Positions 37,497 through 47,432 of a DNA stretch of 64,000 bases are shown piece after piece. Position 1 is the stretch's first letter; every line of letters begins with the position of its first letter. The stretch covers positions 124,001 to 188,000 of the forward strand of contig CAZMGY010000021.1 of the NCBI GenBank assembly GCA_964565945.1, read 5' to 3'. Below the pieces are notes generated by a model. It was not told the DNA's origin and searched no databases. It was given only the letters and a program-made list of their open reading frames with translations. The position numbers were made by a program, and so were the translations under genes. The DNA is from CAZMGY01 sp964565945 [NCBI: uncultured bacterium] (lineage in GTDB: Bacteria > GCA-001730085).

Positions 37497-38885
37497 TTAT
37501 TTTCCAATACAAAAATTGGCGAAAATTTTATCTAAAATATCCGCATCATACTGCTCGCCAACAATATCGGCCAAGCTATGCAACGTTTCTTTTAGAGACA
37601 TGACAATCACTTCTTGATAATCATCTAACTCCAACTGTTGCGCTTCATGCAAAGAGCCCAAGGCTTTTTGCAATAACTGATACTGCCTCTGGTTAATCAT
37701 AAGGTCAGCGGCATCCACATGAACAGAGGTCTGTAATTCATCGAGCACAGCTTGCTCCAAAGCTTTTAATGAATTAAGATCAAGAGTGCTCACAAATAGA
37801 GGAGATAGGGGAGAGATAAGCTTTTGCACATCACGTTTAGTCTCGGCTTTCAAACAGTCCTTTTTGTTCACAATCACCTTAAGTGCTTGATCGTCAGATA
37901 GTTGTGTTTGAATGTCTGACCATAACATCCGATCATCATCATCCACCGCTTCACCACTTAGCACAAACAAAACACAATCAGCCTTACTTAACTCTTCACG
38001 ACTTTTTTCGACACCAACTTGTTCAATCGGATCCTTGGTCTCACACAGCCCAGCTGTATCGACAACTCTAACACAAAACTCACCAAGCATCATCTCAGCA
38101 TCAACAACATCTCGCGTCGTTCCAGGAATATCTGTCACAATCGCGCGATGCGTTCGCAATAAACCATTCAATAAACTCGACTTACCAACATTGGGCTTAC
38201 CAATTAAAACCAAGGAAAATCCCCGCCTCAGTCGTGCCGAACGCTCAAAACTTTCCTCCAAAAATTTTAACTGAGCCACCAGGGGAGCCAATTGATCGTC
38301 AAAATGAGTTTGAGATAAAAAATCTATTTGCTCTTCGGAAAAATCGAGTTCGGCTTCTAAATAAAGTAGTAATTGCTCTAAGTCATGTTTGATCGCATGA
38401 ATACGTTCGGAAAACCCCCCTTTAATTTGCCGAACCGAACGCTCAATAGCGGTTTGGCTGTGCGCATGAATCAGGTCAGCCACGGCTTCAGCCTGAGTTA
38501 AATCCTTTTTTCCCATCAAAAAAGCGCGCTGTGTGAATTCACCAGGATCAGCTAAATGAGCCCCTAAGTCCACAGCTTGACGAATTACAAAATCCACAAT
38601 CACAGGATTGCCATGACAACTTAACTCTACCACATCTTCACCAGTATAACTGCGTGGAGCACGAAACACCGTGACAAGAATTTCATCCACCGTCACCTGA
38701 GAGGTAGAGGAGACCAGATAAGCCAAATGAACGGTATGAGAAGCCACCTCATCAAGAGGAGTCGCTGTCGCTAAGCGCGTGATCGATTGAGTGATCGCCA
38801 CAGCCTCTGGACCACTGATACGCACAACAGCTAAAGCACTATAAGCTATAGGAGTTGCGGGAGCAATAATGGTTTTGTTAAACAT
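37497..38885 (-). CDS. mnmE: tRNA-modifying GTPase MnmE
   Basis: MnmE, with MnmG (also in this window), modifies the wobble uridine of some tRNAs. The 462-residue protein has an N-terminal tetrahydrofolate-binding domain, a helical domain, and an inserted G domain (about 215-375) with GKPNVGKSSLLNG, DTAGL and NKKD. It ends in the essential CIGK. It closes the rpmH-rnpA-yidD-yidC-mnmE string, a conserved order in many bacteria. Confidence 0.97.
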   Translation of the reverse strand: MFNKTIIAPATPIAYSALAVVRISGPEAVAITQSITRLATATPLDEVASHTVHLAYLVSSTSQVTVDEILVTVFRAPRSYTGEDVVELSCHGNPVIVDFVIRQAVDLGAHLADPGEFTQRAFLMGKKDLTQAEAVADLIHAHSQTAIERSVRQIKGGFSERIHAIKHDLEQLLLYLEAELDFSEEQIDFLSQTHFDDQLAPLVAQLKFLEESFERSARLRRGFSLVLIGKPNVGKSSLLNGLLRTHRAIVTDIPGTTRDVVDAEMMLGEFCVRVVDTAGLCETKDPIEQVGVEKSREELSKADCVLFVLSGEAVDDDDRMLWSDIQTQLSDDQALKVIVNKKDCLKAETKRDVQKLISPLSPLFVSTLDLNSLKALEQAVLDELQTSVHVDAADLMINQRQYQLLQKALGSLHEAQQLELDDYQEVIVMSLKETLHSLADIVGEQYDADILDKIFANFCIGK

Positions 38886-40460
38886 CTAAACCTTTTGCAC
38901 AACTTTTTGATGAACAATCGAAACCACATTACTAATAAACCAATAAAGCACCAAACCCGCGGGAAAATTCATAAATAAAAAAACCATCACCAAAGGTAAA
39001 AACATCATGATTTTTTTCTGTGCTGGATCAGTCATCGAGGGGGAAAGCCATTGTTGAATCAACATTGACCCACCCATAGCAATCGGCAACACATACGTTG
39101 GATCTTTAACCGATAAATCCTGAATCCAAAACAAGAAAGGGGCACCCCTTAGCTCAAAAGCTGACTGCAACAACCAAAACAAAGCTAAAAAAATTGGCAT
39201 TTGCGCCAAAACAGGCAGACACCCCCCTATTGGATTTGCTTTATGTTCTTTGTATAATTTCATCATTTCCATCTGTGCTTTCTGTGGATTATCTTTATTT
39301 TTTTCGCGCACAGCCGTAATATGGGGTTGTAGTTTTTGCATTTTCTTCATTGATTTAAAACTTTTCTGCGATAGGGGAAACAGAGCTAATTTCGCCAAGA
39401 GCGTCAGCAAAATAATCGCAAAACCATAATTACCTGTTAGACCATAGAAAAACTTAAGGATACTTAATAAAAATAAGCTGATCCCATTAAAAAAACCATA
39501 CGAAACCACTTTTTCCAATTCATAGCCAACGCCACTAAGAGTCACACGATCTTTAGGGCCAATATAAAGTAGATATCGATCATGTACATCTTGCTTAGGA
39601 TTAAGAATAACAGCCTTGCTTCTTAAACTAGCCCCTGGTGGATATTGGCCTTCATTCAAATAGACTGTACTTAATTCCGACAACGGTTTCACCGCAAAAG
39701 CAAAGTATTTATTTTGAACAGCCACCCACTGCGGTGTTTCATACAAAATTTCACGTGTTTGAATTTTTTTATGGTTTTCCACTTTAGCATTCGCAGTTTT
39801 TAAAACACTTAACTTTAAAAAGTTCTTATCTTTTTTAGTAATTAGCGAAGGATCCCCCACCTGATCAGGAATATGTAAAGTATAACCATCTTGCAACGCT
39901 AGAACCTGCGAACCTTGATTGCTCAAAAATAAATCAAAGTCGATTACATAGTTATCACGCAAACGATAGCGCTTTTTTACATAAAACCCATTACTAGCAC
40001 GATACTCCATCACAACTTCATTCGATGTCGCCTGGGTGACAGTGAATAAGACGCGTGCCCATTGATCTGGCACATCAAAGGATAAATACCCCTTCTCTTG
40101 AGCCCTTGGCAAAATAAACTCGTTATCCTGCTCAGTATTTTGAAACTTTAATGAAACGGCCGAATAAAGACTACCTCCAATCGGATTTAAAGCCACCCGA
40201 ATAAACTCATTTTTTAAATAGACCATATCAACCGCGGGGAGGGGTGCACTAATCTTTTCCAAGGGATCTTGCACCACAACATCACCTGCAAGGCTCGGTT
40301 GCGTTTGCTTTTGTTCGGACGCCCTAGATGATTCCGTAGAGGCCCTCAATTGTTCTTGACGATATTGGTAAGCTTTGGGAAAAAAAGTTTTTTCAAGCGT
40401 AGACCATGACAAAAAAATAACCATTGATAGTATCACAGCCAAAATCAAACGTGGATTCAT
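38886..40460 (-). CDS. yidC: Membrane protein insertase YidC
   Basis: YidC inserts proteins such as F0 c subunits into the inner membrane. The 524-residue protein has an N-terminal transmembrane anchor, a large periplasmic beta domain (about 60-330) and the conserved five-helix core. The core contains TGNYGFAIILLTLLAKLALF, KLQPHITAVREKNKDNPQKA, and GGCLPVLAQMPIFLALFW. The gene follows yidD with an ATGA overlap. Confidence 0.96.
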   Translation of the reverse strand: MNPRLILAVILSMVIFLSWSTLEKTFFPKAYQYRQEQLRASTESSRASEQKQTQPSLAGDVVVQDPLEKISAPLPAVDMVYLKNEFIRVALNPIGGSLYSAVSLKFQNTEQDNEFILPRAQEKGYLSFDVPDQWARVLFTVTQATSNEVVMEYRASNGFYVKKRYRLRDNYVIDFDLFLSNQGSQVLALQDGYTLHIPDQVGDPSLITKKDKNFLKLSVLKTANAKVENHKKIQTREILYETPQWVAVQNKYFAFAVKPLSELSTVYLNEGQYPPGASLRSKAVILNPKQDVHDRYLLYIGPKDRVTLSGVGYELEKVVSYGFFNGISLFLLSILKFFYGLTGNYGFAIILLTLLAKLALFPLSQKSFKSMKKMQKLQPHITAVREKNKDNPQKAQMEMMKLYKEHKANPIGGCLPVLAQMPIFLALFWLLQSAFELRGAPFLFWIQDLSVKDPTYVLPIAMGGSMLIQQWLSPSMTDPAQKKIMMFLPLVMVFLFMNFPAGLVLYWFISNVVSIVHQKVVQKV

Positions 40461-40687
40461 AATGATGTTTCTCCTTTATGCACAACAGGATCAAACCCTC
40501 CAGGATGCCAAGGATGACACTTAACCAGCCTTCGCACAACTTTCACACTTCCCCGAATAGGTCCCCAATATTCGATAGCCTCTTTGGCGTACATTGAACA
40601 AGATGGATAAAAACGACAGTTATCTCCTAAAAAAGGCGCTAGAAGCCTTTGATAAGCCTTGATTCCTATCAATAAAATCCAACGCAT
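40457..40687 (-). CDS. yidD: YidD membrane protein insertion efficiency factor
   Basis: The 76-residue protein has the YidD hallmark LGDNCRFYPSCSMYAKEAIE and KCHPWHPGGFDPV. It has a membrane-binding amphipathic start (LLIGIKAYQRLLAPFL). It assists YidC-dependent insertion. It lies three bases after rnpA and overlaps yidC. Confidence 0.95.
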   Translation of the reverse strand: MRWILLIGIKAYQRLLAPFLGDNCRFYPSCSMYAKEAIEYWGPIRGSVKVVRRLVKCHPWHPGGFDPVVHKGETSL

Positions 40688-40690
40688 CCC

Positions 40691-41041
40691 TTACACATCT
40701 CCCAACAAGCAACTTTTATGCAGGAGATTTTCAAAATCTTGCTTTAACTGCTGGCCTGTTGCTCGTAATGCGGACGGTTTGGCATTAATCACAATCCAAG
40801 CCTCGGGTCGTAACGTATTTTTTTTTAATCGAAACGCCTCTCGATAGTGTCTTTTAATCCGTGAACGCACCACAGCTTTGCCAACCTTACGTGAAACGGT
40901 AATCCCTAATTGAGGGGGTACATCTTTGGACATCAGATACATAAACGCATATTGCCCCTCATACTTAACACCTTGTTGATAAATAACTTGAAAATCAGTG
41001 CGTCGACAAATGCGATTTTTCTTAGAAAAAGAAAAATCCAT
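40691..41041 (-). CDS. rnpA: Ribonuclease P protein component
   Basis: RnpA is the protein subunit of RNase P, which matures tRNA 5' ends. The 116-residue basic protein shows the RNR-type motif VVRSRIKRHYREAFR near residue 60 and an N-terminal FSKKNRICRRTDFQVIY. Its ATG overlaps the rpmH stop by one base (TAATG), the classic rpmH-rnpA arrangement. Confidence 0.95.
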   Translation of the reverse strand: MDFSFSKKNRICRRTDFQVIYQQGVKYEGQYAFMYLMSKDVPPQLGITVSRKVGKAVVRSRIKRHYREAFRLKKNTLRPEAWIVINAKPSALRATGQQLKQDFENLLHKSCLLGDV

Positions 41042-41178
41042 TAACCAACTCCTAAGACTTTGTTTCCTTTAGCCCTTTGACGCTTAATAATCGCACGACC
41101 ACTACGAGTTGACATACGTTTTAAAAAACCGTGCTTTTTATGACGACGACGGTTCGATGGTTGATATGTTCTCTTCAT
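41041..41178 (-). CDS. rpmH: 50S ribosomal protein bL34
   Basis: This 45-residue basic protein begins [18 protein letters not shown] and contains [11 protein letters not shown], the unmistakable bL34 sequence. GGAG lies about 9 bases before the ATG. It is the first gene of the rpmH-rnpA-yidD-yidC-mnmE transcript and sits about 830 bases left of dnaA on the other strand, as in many bacterial origins. Confidence 0.97.
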   Translation of the reverse strand: MKRTYQPSNRRRHKKHGFLKRMSTRSGRAIIKRQRAKGNKVLGVG

Positions 41179-41213
41179 AATACAAAACTCCAAAATCTTC
41201 AGATAAAAAGATC

Positions 41214-41242
41214 ATTCTATACGTATTACCTATAAATGTCCA
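41214..41242 (-). promoter_or_regulatory. Sigma70-type promoter for rpmH-rnpA-yidD-yidC-mnmE
   Basis: TGGACA and TAGAAT on the minus strand are separated by exactly 17 bases, about 35 bases before rpmH. Confidence 0.6.
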
Positions 41243-41250
41243 GGTCTTTT

Positions 41251-41706
41251 CTAAGATTGACACTTAGAACAAATCCCATACAGTTCCATTTTATGATGTT
41301 GAGGCTTATAGCCATATCTAACAAATACCTTAACCTGCATTTGCTCGATTTCTGGCTGACAAAATTCAATGCACTCAGAACATATTGTGCAAATCAAATG
41401 GTCATGATGGGGATGATTGTAAAGATGTTCATAACGTGTGACGCCATCATTAAACTTAAGTTCCGCACATAAGCCACTTTCGCATAAGAGTTTAAGTGTG
41501 CGATAGACCGTGGTGTAACCGATCGAAGTATCTGCCTTTTTGGCTAACCGATAAACTTCTTCCGAGGTGACATGCCGATGCAAACCGAAAAAAACATTCA
41601 TAATCACATCTCTTTTACGGCTCTTCTTCAGCTTTTTTTGCTGCAAAAACCGTTGAAGAATCGCATATTCTTCCTGATGGTCATCTAATCCCTCCCTAGC
41701 ACTCAT
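41251..41706 (-). CDS. fur: Fur-family metal-dependent transcriptional regulator
   Basis: The 151-residue protein has a winged-helix domain (VTSEEVYRLAKKADTSIGYT, then VYRTLKLL) and a metal-binding dimerisation domain with HHDHLIC and two CxxC pairs (CTICSEC, CSKC). The HHDHLIC start and C-terminal CxxC fit Fur. PerR or Zur cannot be excluded by eye. If it is Fur, it would link iron supply to the Fe-S-rich genes nearby (inference). It ends about 70 bases before rpmH. Confidence 0.85.
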   Translation of the reverse strand: MSAREGLDDHQEEYAILQRFLQQKKLKKSRKRDVIMNVFFGLHRHVTSEEVYRLAKKADTSIGYTTVYRTLKLLCESGLCAELKFNDGVTRYEHLYNHPHHDHLICTICSECIEFCQPEIEQMQVKVFVRYGYKPQHHKMELYGICSKCQS

Positions 41707-41724
41707 AACCCCAAACCTCTCAAG

Positions 41725-41766
41725 TTAAGTTACCTTAATTTTATCACAGTTCAGGTTCGCCCTCAA
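41725..41766 (-). promoter_or_regulatory. fur promoter with an adjacent inverted repeat
   Basis: TTGAGG (41761-41766) and TAAAAT (41738-41743) on the minus strand are 17 bases apart. Directly downstream, TTAAG and CTTAA (41725-41738) form an inverted repeat that touches the -10 box. Its place suits self-repression. Confidence 0.5.
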
Positions 41767-41821
41767 CAGAGCACCTCTCGCATAATTAAGAAGTTTTCGT
41801 CGATCAAACATAAAAATCCCC

Positions 41822-41850
41822 TTGTTAGCCCCGCTTTCGGGGGCTATAAT
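41822..41850 (+). promoter_or_regulatory. dnaA promoter with a palindromic spacer
   Basis: TTGTTA and a perfect TATAAT are separated by exactly 17 bases. The spacer itself is an inverted repeat (GCCCC, six bases, GGGGGC). Transcription should start near 41857, giving an unusually long leader of about 155 bases. The rest of the 300-base fur-dnaA gap is AT-rich and contains one DnaA-box-like CTATTCACA near 41933. Confidence 0.6.
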
Positions 41851-42010
41851 ACCCCCCTGAGGTTTATGTGTGTATACACCGTAGATAACTAGATCAACCC
41901 AAACACATAAATTATTTAATATATTAGACTCACCTATTCACACAGCCACTCAGGAAGACACGATAGATATTGGGGATGAGTTCAGTACAGATAGGGATAA
42001 ATCGGATTTA

Positions 42011-43351
42011 ATGTTAACAATAGACTTAAAAGAAAAGCTTAAAGCGCATATCGGTCAAATAGCCTTTTCCACTTGGTTTCAAGCCTTAGACATCAAAGAA
42101 ACAGCACGAGATACCTGGATCATTTGGACCCCTAACACCTTTTATAAACAAAAAATCGAACAGCAGTTTCAAGGTGCCATCAGAGAGCTTGAGCATAAAT
42201 TTTCCTGCCACATTGATGTGCAAATCAAAACCAAGCACAGTTCTACACCAAGCGGTTCATCCACCATGGACCCCATACCCCCTAAACCGCTAGTTCAAAC
42301 CCAAGCTCCATTGCCGACACCAGTTCCCTCATCATTCACAGCCCAAAGCAAATTCTCCTTCGATAATTTCATCGTAGGTCCCAATAACACCTTCGCTCAT
42401 GCTATTGCTTCGGCTGTAGCAAGCTCACCAGGCATCAGCTACAATCCTTTTTTCATTTATAGTCCCGTGGGTTTGGGTAAAACACATATCATGCAAGCCA
42501 TTGCCATGAGCATTCAACAAAATCATCCTCATTACAAAATCATGTATCTTTCCACCGAAAAGTTCACCAATGAGTTGATTTCAGCTCTACAAAATAAGAC
42601 GATAGCGCAATTCCGAACAAAATACCGAACCCTTGATATTCTCTTGATTGATGATATCCAATTCATTTCTGGCAAAGAACGTACCCAAGAAGAATTTTTC
42701 CATACATTTAATCAACTCTATAATGAAAACAAACAAATTGTCCTCAGTTCGGATCATCCCCCCACAGAAATACCACAACTAACAGACCGCTTAGTCTCCC
42801 GTTTTGAATGCGGCATCATCGCAGATATTCAACCACCGGATTTTGAAACACGCGTGGCCATCTTACAAAAAAAAGCCGAGAATATTCAAATGCCCGTGGC
42901 CAAAGATATTCTTCAATACATTGCCACACACTTCACATCGAATATTCGCGAACTAGAAGGAGCCCTCTTGCGCATTGTCGCCTTAAGCACCTTTCAATCG
43001 ACAAGTATTACCCTCGATATGGCTCAGAAGTTATTCCATCCGCAACAACAACCGACAATGACACGGCTGACCCAAGAATTAATTCAAAAGGTTACATGTG
43101 AACATTTTCATATCACCATCGAAAACCTTAAGTCAGCCAAGAGGAATAAAATGTTTGTACTACCACGCCAAATTGCCATGTATTTGTGTCGCGAGCTCAC
43201 GGAGTACTCTTTCTCCGAAATAGGATCCTCTTTCGGGGGCAAAGATCACACAACCATTATGCATGCCTATGACAAAATTAAACGCAAGGCAACCACCGAT
43301 GAAAAACTTCAATATACGCTGCAAGAACTTAAAGAAAAAATACGTGGATAA
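42011..43351 (+). CDS. dnaA: Chromosomal replication initiator protein DnaA
   Basis: DnaA binds oriC boxes and opens the origin. The 446-residue protein has an N-terminal DnaB-interaction domain, a Pro-rich linker (about 75-110), and an AAA+ domain with SPVGLGKTHIM near 155 and ILLIDDIQF near 215. The C-terminal DNA-binding signature GGKDHTTIMHA lies near 415. It is transcribed toward the origin, so it opposes the leftward fork, and its codons are C/A-rich like the left arm, unlike dnaN. Its last codons also form a near-consensus DnaA box (CGTGGATAA). Confidence 0.97.
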   Translation: MLTIDLKEKLKAHIGQIAFSTWFQALDIKETARDTWIIWTPNTFYKQKIEQQFQGAIRELEHKFSCHIDVQIKTKHSSTPSGSSTMDPIPPKPLVQTQAPLPTPVPSSFTAQSKFSFDNFIVGPNNTFAHAIASAVASSPGISYNPFFIYSPVGLGKTHIMQAIAMSIQQNHPHYKIMYLSTEKFTNELISALQNKTIAQFRTKYRTLDILLIDDIQFISGKERTQEEFFHTFNQLYNENKQIVLSSDHPPTEIPQLTDRLVSRFECGIIADIQPPDFETRVAILQKKAENIQMPVAKDILQYIATHFTSNIRELEGALLRIVALSTFQSTSITLDMAQKLFHPQQQPTMTRLTQELIQKVTCEHFHITIENLKSAKRNKMFVLPRQIAMYLCRELTEYSFSEIGSSFGGKDHTTIMHAYDKIKRKATTDEKLQYTLQELKEKIRG

Positions 43352-43577
43352 GGGGAGGGTGGAGTGTGGATAACTCGAGGGCGAACCGACACTTATCCCC
43401 AAGAGGAATTCATAGTGCCTGTTATCCACACTCACTCCCACTTTATCCACATACACAAATCACAGGATTACAATTTTATAAATCGTTTACAATAAAAACG
43501 TTACAAAGATATCCACATTTTTCACGTGCATATGATAGATGATGACTAGATTTAATAAGTAAAGAAAGGATTAACCT
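43343..43577. other. Chromosomal replication origin (oriC)
   Basis: The dnaA-dnaN gap holds several DnaA boxes: TGTGGATAA at 43365-43373 (minus orientation), and TTATCCACA at 43422-43430 and 43443-43451. Near-matches lie at 43343-43351, 43393-43401 (TTATCCCCA) and 43509-43517 (ATATCCACA). A very AT-rich stretch (about 43455-43510) could be the unwinding element. Coding-strand composition switches from C/A-rich to G/T-rich across this gap, as expected at an origin. Confidence 0.9.
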
Positions 43578-44672
43578 ATGGAATTCGAATGCTCAAAAAA
43601 TGCGTTACTCAAATCTCTCAACATAATTTCTAATGTTGTGAACGATCGACAAACGATTCCTATTTTGTCGAATGTCCTCTTAGAAACCCAGGGACAAAAT
43701 AAAGTTATTTTATCGGCAACAGATCTTAAGGTGAGTGTTGAATCTCAATTAGATTCTCAAGTGATCACCGCAGGAAGTATGACGGTTCCTGCCAAAAGAT
43801 TTGTTCAAATTATCAAAGAATTGCCTGATGCACCCGTCAAGTTTTCGAAACATGCTCAAAATCACGTACTTATCGAATGTTTGCAAAGTCAATTTAAAAT
43901 TATTGGGCTTCCCAAAGAAGAGTTCCCCCATATTTCTTTTTTTGAAGACAATGCATTTCAAATTCTTCAAAAAGATCTTAAAGATGCGATCAAAAAAGTA
44001 ATTATTTCTATTTCGCCTGATACCACGCGTCATATTTTGAATGGGGTTTACTTTCAATTCTCTCAAGGGGAAATTGTTTTGGTAGCAACGGATGGTCGCC
44101 GCTTATCGCATGTTAGGCTTGCGGTGGATATTCAAATGGATGGGGATAAAAGTGTGATTATTCCTGGGAAGATGTCTTTGGAATTATTACGCACTTTAGG
44201 CGAAGATGAGCATGTGAATGTGGGGGTTGGCGACAAAGAAATTGTTTTCGATTTTGGACATGTGCGCTATATGAGTCAGCTAATTGATGGCAAGTATCCT
44301 AACTTTGAACAAGTGATTCCCAAAGAGGTAAAACATCAGATTCAGTTAAATAGAGAGCAGTTTATTGGGGCTATTCGTCGATCCGCTGTATTAGTCGATC
44401 AAAAATTGAATCGCATCAAGTTAGAGTTATTGGAGAACAAGTGTGTGTTGACAACCAAAACGCCTGAACTTGGGGAGTCGGAAGAAATCTTGGATGTGCC
44501 TTACCAGGGGGAGTCTATTACCGTGGGGTTTGCGCCAAACTATTTGCTTGATGGTTTGAAGGTGATAGATGCGGATGAGGTAACGATCGGTCTCACTGAC
44601 GGTGGTAAAGCGGGGATCATTAAGGCCGATGAGCAATTTTTGTATGTGATTATGCCGATGAGGTTAATGTAA
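43578..44672 (+). CDS. dnaN: DNA polymerase III beta sliding clamp
   Basis: DnaN is the ring-shaped clamp that holds polymerase on DNA. The 364-residue protein has three clamp-fold domains and the family ending YVIMPMRLM, which lines the partner-binding pocket. Other conserved parts are RQTIPILSNVLLE near residue 25 and VLVATDGRRLSHVR near 170. It is the first gene right of oriC. recF, usually next, is missing and a DciA-like gene follows. Confidence 0.97.
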   Translation: MEFECSKNALLKSLNIISNVVNDRQTIPILSNVLLETQGQNKVILSATDLKVSVESQLDSQVITAGSMTVPAKRFVQIIKELPDAPVKFSKHAQNHVLIECLQSQFKIIGLPKEEFPHISFFEDNAFQILQKDLKDAIKKVIISISPDTTRHILNGVYFQFSQGEIVLVATDGRRLSHVRLAVDIQMDGDKSVIIPGKMSLELLRTLGEDEHVNVGVGDKEIVFDFGHVRYMSQLIDGKYPNFEQVIPKEVKHQIQLNREQFIGAIRRSAVLVDQKLNRIKLELLENKCVLTTKTPELGESEEILDVPYQGESITVGFAPNYLLDGLKVIDADEVTIGLTDGGKAGIIKADEQFLYVIMPMRLM

Positions 44673-44678
44673 GGCCTT

Positions 44679-47395
<2,717 letters not shown>

Positions 47396-47432
47396 TAAAA
47401 AAGTAAAGCTATAAAGATAAAGGTTGGTCCTC

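Noticed and set aside
37883-38274. Plus-strand ORFs opposite mnmE
   Set aside because: They mirror the mnmE GTPase codons and have no recognisable protein features.
41826-41846. GC-rich hairpin before dnaA as a transcription terminator
   Set aside because: No T-run follows on the plus strand, and the hairpin exactly fills the spacer of a good promoter.
43519-43534. TTTTCACGTGCATATG as a parS site
   Set aside because: Only the central part matches TGTTTCACGTGAAACA; the right arm fails. A partial match at about 40885 inside rnpA is equally poor.
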